5,562 nt of DNA from an uncultured Bacilli bacterium (GCA_944372275.1 CALVYO010000085.1:1-5562), one strand, 5' to 3'; counted from the stretch's first letter, positions 1-5,562 are shown. The notes: generated from the letters alone by a model not told the origin. Numbers and translations: made by a program.

Positions 1-174
1 TGGACTTGGTTCAGGTTCTGGATTTGGTTCAGGTTCTGGATTTGGTTCAGGTTCTGGATTTGGTTCAGGTTCTGGATTTGGTTCAGGTTCTGGACTTGGT
101 TCAGGTTCTGGACTTGGTTCAGGTTCTGGATTTGGTTCAGGTTCTGGACTTGGTTCAGGTTCTGGATTTGGTTC
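1..174 (-). repeat. 18-bp tandem repeat encoding PEPEP(N/S)
   Basis: About 9.7 copies of an 18-bp unit run to the window edge. On the coding strand the unit is GAACCTGAACCAAATCCA (Glu-Pro-Glu-Pro-Asn-Pro). The only variation is AAT versus AGT (Asn/Ser) at one codon, in the order N S N S S N N N N S from N to C. All Pro and Glu codons are the same in every copy, which suggests recent expansion by slippage or unequal exchange. Because 18 is a multiple of 3, copy-number change keeps the frame. Rigid Pro-Glu tracts act as spacers in other envelope proteins (TonB is one example), so a wall-spanning linker is a reasonable inference. The total copy number cannot be seen. Confidence 0.97.
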
Positions 175-2436
175 AATTTCAGGTTTAGTTGTTTGATTAT
201 TTTTATTTTGATTTCCTAAAATTTCATTTACCCTTTTCTGAACTGCCTTATAATCATATCCTGCATTAGTTAATGCCTGTTCTCTGCTTGGTTGAACTCC
301 CCACTCACCACGAATTACTTCTTGAGCTATTTCATCTATTGATTTTAGTGGATTAGTAATTTCATCATTAATATCATCAAATTCAAAATCATACTCTGGT
401 AATTCAAAATCATCATAATCTTTATCCAAATCGACAATATTTTGACCTTTACCTAATAAATCATCAATATTGGTCTTTTCACTAGAACATTTAGATAAGC
501 CTAATCCCATTGCTAAAGCAACTATAGTTGCCGCTACAGCAGCTTTAACTCTTCTCATAAAATTTTTGTCTTTTAATTTGTCTAAAATTTTATTCTTTGC
601 TTTTTTCCAAAAACTAATAGGAATTGGAACAACATCTTTTTCTTCTTCCTCTTTTTCTTGCGAAGAAGTTGGAGGAACTATTGGTGCTACTATATCCTTT
701 TCTTCTTCCTCTTTTTCTTGCGAAGAAGTTGGAGGAACTATTGGCGCTACTATATCTTTATCATCTTCCTCTTTTTCTTGCAAAGAAATTGGAGGAACTA
801 TTGGTGCTACTATATCCTTTTTGTCTTCCGCTTTTTCTTTCATAGAAATTGGAGGAACTATTGGCACTACTATATCTTTATCACTTTGTTTTTTTGCTTT
901 TACATTATTTATTAAGTTATTTAATGCATATTCATAATCATAATATATAGCATTTTCACGCATTTTCAACATGTTCAATTGGCCTGTCAAAGCATTTAAT
1001 TTTGTTTGATCTTCAGCCATCAAAAATTTATTAACACCGGTTCTTTCTTCAAACAATTTTTTCTTAGTTTCTAATAATTTAACTTCATTATTTTTTAAAC
1101 TTTCTAAATTTTTCTTCTCTTTTTTTGCCAAAGTTACTAATAAATCAATTTGAAGTGCTGATTTTGTTAATCTTTCAATTTTTTTGTTAGACTCTGAAAT
1201 TTCCTTTTGTAATCTCTTTTTTTCTTTAGCTATTTCTTCTTTTTGTTGCTCATAAATTTCAGTTGGCAAAACTGCTTCTTTTATTCTTAAATCAGTTAAT
1301 TGTGAATTCAATTGATTTCTAGCAATTTCCTCAGTAGAAATCTTTTTTTCGAAATCTTTCTTATTATTATCATATCTAATAAAATTAGCTTCCATTGCTT
1401 GAATATCTGATTCATATTTGTTAATATTTGATTCTATTTCACTTATTTCTTCGTTCATTACCTCAACAGAAAATAAAGAAGGTAAGTAATTATTTGAATT
1501 AGATAATTTGTCTTCTAAAGATAATTTTTCCATCAAAACTGCTGCCTGCATTTTCTTATTTTCTGAAAGTTCTGCTTCAGCATTTTCATAATTTTTATTA
1601 GCAATATTTTCCGGCATCTTAGCTTTTAATTCTTCTAATCGATCTGAAACATTAACAATTTTATCATTTTCGATGTCATCAATTAAAGTTGCCAGCTCGA
1701 TTGGAAAATCAAAAGAAATGTATTGCTCTCTATTATTAAAAGAATCAATAGCGGCTTGAATTTGTAATAATTTTCTATAATCACTATCTTTCTTTTTATG
1801 ATCAACATTATCTTTTATGCTATTTTCTCTATTTTTAACACTTTCCAAAAGTTTAGTATATCTGTCATTATTATTTGATAAAGTTGCTTTTCTTCTATTT
1901 AATTCTTCTTTATTAATATTTAAAGATTCTAATTCACTATTAAACATTTCTAATTCTTGTTTTAAATATTCTATATCTTCTCTTGTACTAGAAAGTTTGT
2001 TTAATATTTCATTATCTTGTTCTTGTGTAGGGTTTTCACCTAAGCTTCTAAGTTCAAACCCATATCGATCAAGATTTTTTTGTGATTCACTCAACAATGC
2101 TGTACAAGCAGCTATTTCTCTATTAACAAAGTCAATTCTATTGCTGTTACTTAAAATGTTGGCTTCATTTTGGGTGATTTCTTCACTCGTTTTTTCAATT
2201 CTCGTGTTATAATCATATATTTTTGATTGATTTTTTATAAAAGAAAAGTCTTGATAATTTTCATCATTTGATAACTTATCTTCTAATTCTTTTGCTTGTA
2301 ATTTCAACATTGCGCGTTGATTTTGAATATTTTTTAATTCTGAATCTCTATTTTTAGATGTGATAGTAGTTACTTTATCATATTTTAAATTTTCAGCTAT
2401 TTCTCTTAATTGTCTTAACAACTCATCTTTTGTCAT
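1..2436 (-). CDS. Coiled-coil, single-span membrane protein with CW_7 wall-binding motif and Pro-Glu repeat tail (3' end outside window)
   Basis: The frame is open from ATG at 2436 to the window edge (812 codons, no stop), so the C-terminus is missing. The start has an AAGGAGG Shine-Dalgarno 4 bases upstream. Layout by residue: about 1-510 is Lys/Glu/Asn/Leu-rich, heptad-like coiled coil with no enzyme motif; 520-599 is four 20-residue KDIVAPIVPP repeats; 603-631 is basic (FWKKAKNK, MRRVK); 630-648 is one hydrophobic span; 665-692 is very acidic; 698-741 matches a CW_7 (Cpl-7) peptidoglycan-binding motif; 755-812 is a PEPEPN/S tandem repeat. The basic residues before the span predict the N-terminus inside and the C-terminus outside, so the rod would be cytoplasmic and the CW_7 and proline tail in the wall. 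The role is inferred, not known: a tether or shape/division scaffold linking cytoplasm to peptidoglycan. It lies 9 bases after the preceding gene, so the two are probably cotranslated. I do not recognise the whole protein as a named family. Confidence 0.9.
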   Translation of the reverse strand, partial: MTKDELLRQLREIAENLKYDKVTTITSKNRDSELKNIQNQRAMLKLQAKELEDKLSNDENYQDFSFIKNQSKIYDYNTRIEKTSEEITQNEANILSNSNRIDFVNREIAACTALLSESQKNLDRYGFELRSLGENPTQEQDNEILNKLSSTREDIEYLKQELEMFNSELESLNINKEELNRRKATLSNNNDRYTKLLESVKNRENSIKDNVDHKKKDSDYRKLLQIQAAIDSFNNREQYISFDFPIELATLIDDIENDKIVNVSDRLEELKAKMPENIANKNYENAEAELSENKKMQAAVLMEKLSLEDKLSNSNNYLPSLFSVEVMNEEISEIESNINKYESDIQAMEANFIRYDNNKKDFEKKISTEEIARNQLNSQLTDLRIKEAVLPTEIYEQQKEEIAKEKKRLQKEISESNKKIERLTKSALQIDLLVTLAKKEKKNLESLKNNEVKLLETKKKLFEERTGVNKFLMAEDQTKLNALTGQLNMLKMRENAIYYDYEYALNNLINNVKAKKQSDKDIVVPIVPPISMKEKAEDKKDIVAPIVPPISLQEKEEDDKDIVAPIVPPTSSQEKEEEEKDIVAPIVPPTSSQEKEEEEKDVVPIPISFWKKAKNKILDKLKDKNFMRRVKAAVAATIVALAMGLGLSKCSSEKTNIDDLLGKGQNIVDLDKDYDDFELPEYDFEFDDINDEITNPLKSIDEIAQEVIRGEWGVQPSREQALTNAGYDYKAVQKRVNEILGNQNKNNQTTKPEIEPNPEPEPSPEPEPNPEPEPSPEPEPSPEPEPNPEPEPNPEPEPNPEPEPNPEPEPSP
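214..345 (-). other. CW_7 (Cpl-7 type) cell-wall-binding motif, single copy
   Basis: Residues 698-741 of the coiled-coil protein carry EIAQEVIRGEWG, then ALTNAGYDYKAVQKRVNEIL. The pattern 'IA.EVI.G.WG ... L..AGYDY.AVQ.RVNE' is the signature of the CW_7 repeat first known from the Cpl-7 pneumococcal phage lysozyme, which binds the peptidoglycan glycopeptide. The Gly-Asn-Gly-(Glu/Gln)-Arg stretch common after WG is replaced here by GVQPSREQ. Only one copy lies in the window, and more could follow the proline tail. No lytic domain is present in the 812 visible residues, so this copy probably anchors rather than targets a lysin. Confidence 0.85.
493..549 (-). other. Predicted transmembrane segment of the coiled-coil protein
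   Basis: Residues 630-648 are Ala/Val/Leu/Ile/Gly-rich (core AAVAATIVALAMGLGL). A strongly basic stretch precedes them (MRRVK, KDK, KK) and LSKCSSEK follows. The charge pattern predicts N-in/C-out. The segment lies far from the N-terminus, so it is an internal membrane anchor, not a signal peptide. The span is short and Ala/Gly-rich, so it is only moderately hydrophobic. Confidence 0.8.
640..879 (-). repeat. Four tandem 60-bp repeats encoding KDIVAPIVPP-type units
   Basis: Residues 520-599 are four consecutive 20-residue units. Each starts KDIV(A/V)PIVPP, continues with (T/I)S(S/L/M), and ends in an EKEE-type acidic run. A degenerate fifth start (KDVVPIPIS, residues 600-608) follows. The two most C-terminal units differ at about 4 of 60 bases over the window 661-780, and units further N-terminal diverge more. 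This looks like stepwise duplication from the C-terminal side. The units sit between the coiled coil and the membrane span, on the predicted cytoplasmic side. They could be a flexible linker or a multivalent docking site. Confidence 0.95.
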
Positions 2437-2448
2437 AAATCCTCCTTA
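2437..2448 (-). promoter_or_regulatory. Ribosome binding site overlapping the upstream stop codon
   Basis: The coding strand reads TAAGGAGGATTTATG. TAA (2448-2446) is the stop of the 464-residue gene, and its last two bases belong to the AAGGAGG Shine-Dalgarno for the ATG at 2436. Spacing is 4 bases, short but workable. Ribosomes ending the first gene would finish on the initiation site of the second, so coupled translation of the pair is likely. Confidence 0.85.
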
Positions 2449-3840
2449 TTCTTCTAAATCCCTATATTGCATTTGATATTGATATCTTATTTTTTCTATT
2501 TGATTAATATCACTTAAACTATATACTTCATATTTTAATTCTCTAAATGCTTCTAGCATTTCACTTAATGTTACATAACCATCTGTTATAGGTAACCACT
2601 CTTCATAATTAGTAGTTCCTTCACCTTCAGCAAGACGATAATATTTATAAACTGTTGTACCAGTACTATCATCTTTTATAGCACCACTTATAGGAGCACT
2701 AATATAGTAAGTTATTTCTTCACTAGCACTACTTGCTCCACTTGGATAATAACTCTTTTCAGTAACGTTTGTGTACCATTTCCACATAGTGTCTGTATAT
2801 TTATAACCTGATTGTTTTTCGCATTTTATACCATTTAAGTAATTTGTTGTACAAGATTTAGTAGTATAATCTGACCATTCACCACAACTTGGAAAATCCA
2901 TATTTTTTAATTGTTCAGCAGTAACTTTAACTTCAGTTTTACCATCACAAGTAAAACGAATATCCTTAGTTTTACTATGAGTTCCAGAACATGGGACATC
3001 AGATACAACTGCATCATTTGGATTATTTGGATTTACACATGTCCAAACATATGGATATGCTACATCTTGTGTTCGATATAAAGTCGCATTTTCAATTTTT
3101 CTATAACTTGCACTACTTGGTTTTGTTACTGAATATTTAGTTACAGTCGTACTACTTCCTTTAGTTGGATATCCTTCTGGTTGCGTAGAAGAATAACCAC
3201 CATTATTCCAATATTTATTTACTTTTTCTTCTGTATACCACTTATAACCAAATTGTTCATCCTCTTTACCAGTATATCCACTTTTTGGAATAGCAGCATA
3301 ATATTCAATTACTTTAGTAACATCTGTTAAATCTTTAGGATAATAATATTTTGTTCCTGTTTGTAATTCTTCTCCTAAAAATTTAAATCTTATATCAGAA
3401 GTTTCTTCAATATCATCTTCTGTACCATCTTGCCACATACCATAATTAGTATCCTCAACTTCACATTCTAAAATAGCTGAATAATGATATGTCTTACTTT
3501 CTAAATAACATACATTAACATAAGTTTTTTCTTTATCACAAGTTTCATAATCACTAACTTTAATTAATCCTTCTTTTTCCAAATCAGCCAAAGTTACAAC
3601 AAAACATTCACCAACTTCACTTGGTAACATATCAGGATATTTTTCATAATAATCCTTTGCCGCTTCAATTAAGTCATCTCTTAAACTTGTTTTACCGCAA
3701 GCCTTCAATAATAATAAAATTATAATTATAATTGCAACTAATATCAAAAAAGAAATTATTACTCTTCCCCAAGGAATTCTATTTTTTTCTTCTTTATATT
3801 CATCATAATTATAGTTTTCATTTGAATAATTCTCATTCAT
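2446..3840 (-). CDS. Single-span membrane protein with Tyr/Cys-rich extracellular region, family unknown
   Basis: 464 residues, starting at ATG 3840 with GAGGTG 7 bases upstream. Residues 1-25 are hydrophilic and Asn/Tyr/Glu-rich. Residues 27-46 form one strongly hydrophobic span, preceded by basic residues (KNRIPWGR), so the roughly 415 following residues should be extracellular. After the span comes DLIEAAKDYYEKYPDMLP, faintly like the helix-to-loop passage of pilins, but there is no prepilin cleavage motif. The ectodomain has ten Cys (79, 101, 111, 126, 268, 284, 298, 319, 330, 340), an even number that could form disulfides, and the whole protein has 48 Tyr. Segments 163-203 and 361-402 look like diverged copies (YYP..., I.YY..xP.SG, YK.Y). 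The SVTKP...RKIENATLYR stretch recalls Trp/Ser, TSP1-like modules of Bacillota surface proteins, but only weakly. No catalytic motif is seen. Gene order suggests that it works with the coiled-coil wall-binding protein encoded next; this is inference. Confidence 0.9.
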   Translation of the reverse strand: MNENYSNENYNYDEYKEEKNRIPWGRVIISFLILVAIIIIILLLLKACGKTSLRDDLIEAAKDYYEKYPDMLPSEVGECFVVTLADLEKEGLIKVSDYETCDKEKTYVNVCYLESKTYHYSAILECEVEDTNYGMWQDGTEDDIEETSDIRFKFLGEELQTGTKYYYPKDLTDVTKVIEYYAAIPKSGYTGKEDEQFGYKWYTEEKVNKYWNNGGYSSTQPEGYPTKGSSTTVTKYSVTKPSSASYRKIENATLYRTQDVAYPYVWTCVNPNNPNDAVVSDVPCSGTHSKTKDIRFTCDGKTEVKVTAEQLKNMDFPSCGEWSDYTTKSCTTNYLNGIKCEKQSGYKYTDTMWKWYTNVTEKSYYPSGASSASEEITYYISAPISGAIKDDSTGTTVYKYYRLAEGEGTTNYEEWLPITDGYVTLSEMLEAFRELKYEVYSLSDINQIEKIRYQYQMQYRDLEE

Positions 3841-3847
3841 ACAATTC

Positions 3848-3853
3848 CACCTC
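3848..3853 (-). promoter_or_regulatory. Ribosome binding site of the 464-residue gene
   Basis: GAGGTG on the coding strand, 7 bases before the ATG at 3840. It matches six bases of the GGAGGTGA anti-Shine-Dalgarno complement and supports that start. Confidence 0.8.
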
Positions 3854-3860
3854 TAGAATA

Positions 3861-3889
3861 ATAATATCATTTTTATTAGCAAAAAACAA
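3861..3889 (-). promoter_or_regulatory. Candidate sigma-A-type extended -10 promoter for the two-gene unit
   Basis: On the minus strand TTGTTT (3889-3884) is followed after 17 bases by TATTAT (3866-3861). A TG dinucleotide one base before the -10 gives TGATATTAT. The -10 matches five of six consensus bases and the extended TG is present; the -35 keeps only TTG. Transcription would start near 3855, leaving a leader of about 15 bases just ahead of the ribosome binding site. In AT-rich DNA such matches arise by chance, but the spacing, the TG and the intergenic position make this the best candidate in the window. Confidence 0.5.
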
Positions 3890-3898
3890 GCAAAATTA

Positions 3899-4555
3899 TT
3901 AAATTTGTGTAAAATAATTGATTAAACCATCTTTTATACTAGTAGCTATTTTTTCTTGATAACTTTCTTGTTTTAACAAATACCGTTCATTAGGATTAGA
4001 AATAAAACCAACTTCTAATAAAACTCCGGGAATTTTTACTCTTTGGTACAAATAATGATCATTTATTTGTTTATATTCTCTTTTTGTTTTTAAGTCTTTT
4101 TTTAACTGTTCTTGCATTATCTTAGCAATTATCTCATTCTTTTCATTAACAGTATCATAAAATGCTTGCGCCCCCTGCCAAGTACTAGATATATCTGAAT
4201 TTAAATGAATAGATAAATATATATCAGCATTTGATGCATTGATAATATTAGCCCTTCTTGATAAATCACTTCTTTTTCTATTAATAGCATTTTTAACTGC
4301 TAAATCATAATCACCATATCTCGTTAAATAAACTATTGCTCCATTTTTTTCTAATTCAGATTCTAATTTTAAACTTATTTGTAAATTCAAATCCGCTTCA
4401 TATAAATCATTATATAAGGCACCGGGATCGGTTCCTCCATGACCTGGATCAATATAAATTACCTTACCTAATAAAGGTAAATTTAGCGCATTAATAATTC
4501 CAATAGTGTATAAAAGAATTAAAAACAAATTTAAGCAAAAAATCTTGATTTTCAT
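3899..4555 (-). CDS. cwlD: N-acetylmuramoyl-L-alanine amidase, CwlD-like (Amidase_3)
   Basis: A 218-residue zinc amidase predicted to cut the bond between N-acetylmuramic acid and L-alanine in peptidoglycan, outside the membrane. An N-terminal hydrophobic segment (about residues 4-24) acts as signal or anchor. The Amidase_3 domain fills the rest: KVIYIDPGHGGTDPGA with His39, Glu53, SIHLN with His117, and LLEVGFISNPNE with catalytic Glu181. All expected zinc and catalytic residues are present. LPLLGKVIY, the WQGAQAFY stretch and the near-CwlD length favour CwlD over larger autolysins. There is no separate wall-binding domain. In spore formers CwlD acts with a PdaA-type deacetylase to make muramic lactam, and a deacetylase lies directly upstream here. 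Start choice: a GTG at 4564 would add three residues but lies inside the AGGTGA Shine-Dalgarno, so ATG 4555, 5 bases after it, is preferred. The family is sure; the cwlD orthology is less so. Confidence 0.93.
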   Translation of the reverse strand: MKIKIFCLNLFLILLYTIGIINALNLPLLGKVIYIDPGHGGTDPGALYNDLYEADLNLQISLKLESELEKNGAIVYLTRYGDYDLAVKNAINRKRSDLSRRANIINASNADIYLSIHLNSDISSTWQGAQAFYDTVNEKNEIIAKIMQEQLKKDLKTKREYKQINDHYLYQRVKIPGVLLEVGFISNPNERYLLKQESYQEKIATSIKDGLINYFTQI

Positions 4556-4560
4556 ACATT

Positions 4561-4566
4561 TCACCT
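4561..4566 (-). promoter_or_regulatory. Ribosome binding site that sets the amidase start
   Basis: AGGTGA on the coding strand, 5 bases before ATG 4555. The in-frame GTG at 4564 is part of this Shine-Dalgarno and so is unlikely to be the initiator. Confidence 0.75.
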
Positions 4567-4579
4567 AATTAAATATATG

Positions 4580-4601
4580 AAAAAAAGTAGATAAATCTAC
4601 T
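4580..4601 (-). terminator. Weak hairpin plus T-tract after the deacetylase gene
   Basis: On the minus strand a 6-bp stem AGTAGA/TCTACT with a 4-base TTTA loop is followed directly by Ts, a run of seven ending at 4580. The upstream arm overlaps the deacetylase TAG stop. Only two of the six pairs are G-C, so termination would be weak at best and partial read-through into the amidase is likely. I see no convincing promoter in the remaining 25 bases before the amidase, which favours read-through. Confidence 0.4.
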
Positions 4602-5562
4602 AATTATTAATTACGTGATGGACTGTTGGACTAGTTTCATTTAAAGAAGCAAAAACATAATCGTTTGCTAAACCGTACTGAATAATTTTTTCCACAGCCT
4701 TTATACTATTATATTTGGTATCGTGCTGTAAGACAACATTGTTACCTTTTCTTAAATTTTTAATAACATTATTAGCTATTTTATTTGTATCATTAGTAGC
4801 AGTATCACCAGCCGACACATTCCAATCAAAATATTTATATCCTCTTAATTCAACTTCTTTAGATAATCTTGTCATTATTCCTTTATTAAAATTACTTACT
4901 GTATTAGAACTACCACCAGCAAATCTTAATATATGACTATATTCACCAGTTATTTTTTTAATTCTATTATTAACTTTATCAATATCTTTAAAGAAAGCCT
5001 CTTCACTTTTATAAACTTCTTTATATTTATGACTATATGTGTGAATACCAATACTATGCCCTTCCTGATATGCCCTTTTAATTACTTTATCACTACCATT
5101 ACTTGTAATAAAAAATGTAGCTTTTACATTATATTTCTTTAATATATCTAACAATTCATTAGTATATCCACTTGGACCATCATCAAATGTTAAATAAATA
5201 ACCTTATTACCTACAGGAATATCCGGATTTTTTTTATAAACATAAATAGTTCGTGTTATTTTACTTTCATTGTTATAATCATCTTTGACACTATAAGTTA
5301 AAACATATTTACCAATTTTACTACTATCTATTTCACCACTTACTTTTACCCTATCATTAATATTACCTAAACAATTATCCGTAGCAGTATACCCAGGTTC
5401 TTTATAATTTTTTCCTAATTCCAAATACATAATACTTGATCCTTTTAACTTTATTTTAGGTTTTTCTTTATCTTGATAATTTATCGGTATTTCTAAAATA
5501 GTTTCATTATTCGAACTGTCACTAACTTTCAATATATATTTATTATCTACTATCTCCTTAAT
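4600..5562 (-). CDS. Polysaccharide (peptidoglycan) deacetylase with Ig-like modules, 5' end outside window
   Basis: The frame is open to the window edge with 320 residues visible, so the N-terminus is missing. A TTG at 5532 has no well-placed ribosome binding site and falls inside a domain, so it is not the start. Residues 1-30 (KYILKVSDSSNNET...) look like the last strands of one Ig-like module. Residues 31-110 are a full DUF5011-like Ig module (YLELGKNYKEPGYTATDN ... GKYVLTYSVKD). The NodB domain runs from about 121 to 307: TFDDGP (Asp127, Asp128), HTYSH (metal-binding His174 and His178), RFAGGSSN (213-220), DWN (246-248) and VLQHD (His280). The family removes acetyl groups from surface polysaccharides; with an amidase next door, peptidoglycan amino sugars are the likely substrate, which would give lysozyme resistance or mark sites for other hydrolases. 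The usual Pro of the RFPGG motif is Ala215 here. A missing N-terminal signal or membrane anchor is expected. The modular build is closer to PgdA-type enzymes than to the short PdaA. Confidence 0.92.
   Translation of the reverse strand: MKEIVDNKYILKVSDSSNNETILEIPINYQDKEKPKIKLKGSSIMYLELGKNYKEPGYTATDNCLGNINDRVKVSGEIDSSKIGKYVLTYSVKDDYNNESKITRTIYVYKKNPDIPVGNKVIYLTFDDGPSGYTNELLDILKKYNVKATFFITSNGSDKVIKRAYQEGHSIGIHTYSHKYKEVYKSEEAFFKDIDKVNNRIKKITGEYSHILRFAGGSSNTVSNFNKGIMTRLSKEVELRGYKYFDWNVSAGDTATNDTNKIANNVIKNLRKGNNVVLQHDTKYNSIKAVEKIIQYGLANDYVFASLNETSPTVHHVINN
5233..5463 (-). other. Ig-like (DUF5011-type) module of the deacetylase
   Basis: About 77 residues with the pattern 'KP.I.L.G ... ELG..Y.EPGYTATDN..G.I...V.VSG.ID..K.GKY.LTYSV.D..NNE....R.I.V'. 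This is the usual bacterial Ig-like module of Gram-positive surface proteins and serves as a spacer or adhesion unit. The residues just before it repeat the end of such a module, so at least two were arrayed in tandem. Confidence 0.8.

Noticed and set aside
1..174. CRISPR-like regular repeat array
   Set aside because: Units are 18 bp, contiguous and without spacers, and they encode an in-frame Pro-Glu tract.
6..188. Plus-strand repeat ORF reading VQVLDL
   Set aside because: It is the antisense shadow of the PEPEP repeat in a continuous minus-strand gene and has no ribosome binding site.
470..937. Plus-strand ORF of 155 codons with Ser/Phe-rich repeats
   Set aside because: It mirrors the 60-bp repeats of the minus-strand gene; low-complexity product, no start signal.
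1817..2212. Plus-strand ORF of 131 codons
   Set aside because: Antisense to the coiled-coil coding region; Leu/Ser/Phe-rich composition typical of the reverse of Lys/Glu-rich coding sequence.
3691..3708. Lipoprotein signal in the 464-residue protein (LKAC)
   Set aside because: Lys at -2 is poor for a lipobox and the hydrophobic segment follows a 25-residue hydrophilic N-terminus; a plain membrane anchor fits better.
4562..4564. GTG at 4564 as the amidase start
   Set aside because: It is part of the AGGTGA Shine-Dalgarno that serves ATG 4555.
4715..5142. Two plus-strand ORFs of about 70 codons
   Set aside because: Both lie antisense to the well-supported NodB domain and show no family motif.
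5530..5532. TTG at 5532 as the deacetylase start
   Set aside because: The frame stays open to the window edge, upstream residues (IKEIVDNKYI) continue an Ig-like module, and AAGGAG at 5559-5554 is 21 bases away.
1..5562. Mycoplasma-type genetic code suggested by the high AT content
   Set aside because: Tryptophans are encoded by TGG and no in-frame TGA is needed in any of the four genes.

Overview
The window is very AT-rich and its coding capacity lies entirely on the minus strand. Good Shine-Dalgarno sequences, tryptophan encoded by TGG, TAA/TAG stops and Gram-positive cell-wall protein families point to a low-GC Bacillota chromosome, possibly an uncultured gut lineage. The genus cannot be told from the sequence. 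Nothing supports genetic code 4, phage structural genes, transposases, CRISPR or RNA genes.

In transcription order (high to low coordinates) there are four genes. (1) 5562-4600: the 3' part of a polysaccharide deacetylase whose NodB catalytic domain follows Ig-like modules; its start lies outside the window. (2) 4555-3899: a CwlD-type N-acetylmuramoyl-L-alanine amidase with an N-terminal membrane or signal segment. (3) 3840-2446: a 464-residue, Tyr- and Cys-rich, single-span membrane protein with a large extracellular part and no recognised family. (4) 2436-1 and beyond: a protein of at least 812 residues with a long coiled coil, four 20-residue Pro/Glu repeats, one membrane span, an acidic stretch, a CW_7 (Cpl-7 type) wall-binding motif and a Pro-Glu tandem repeat that runs off the window.

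Genes 3 and 4 form a tight pair: the TAA of gene 3 is part of the Shine-Dalgarno of gene 4, and a good extended -10 promoter lies just upstream of gene 3. Genes 1 and 2 are separated by 44 bases that hold a weak hairpin with a T-tract. The shared theme is the cell envelope: two peptidoglycan-tailoring enzymes, an exposed membrane protein and a protein predicted to reach from the cytoplasm through the membrane into the wall. The last is the most unusual item: it combines a cytoplasmic coiled-coil rod with a wall-binding motif usually found in phage lysins. No gene-free stretch longer than 60 bases is present.
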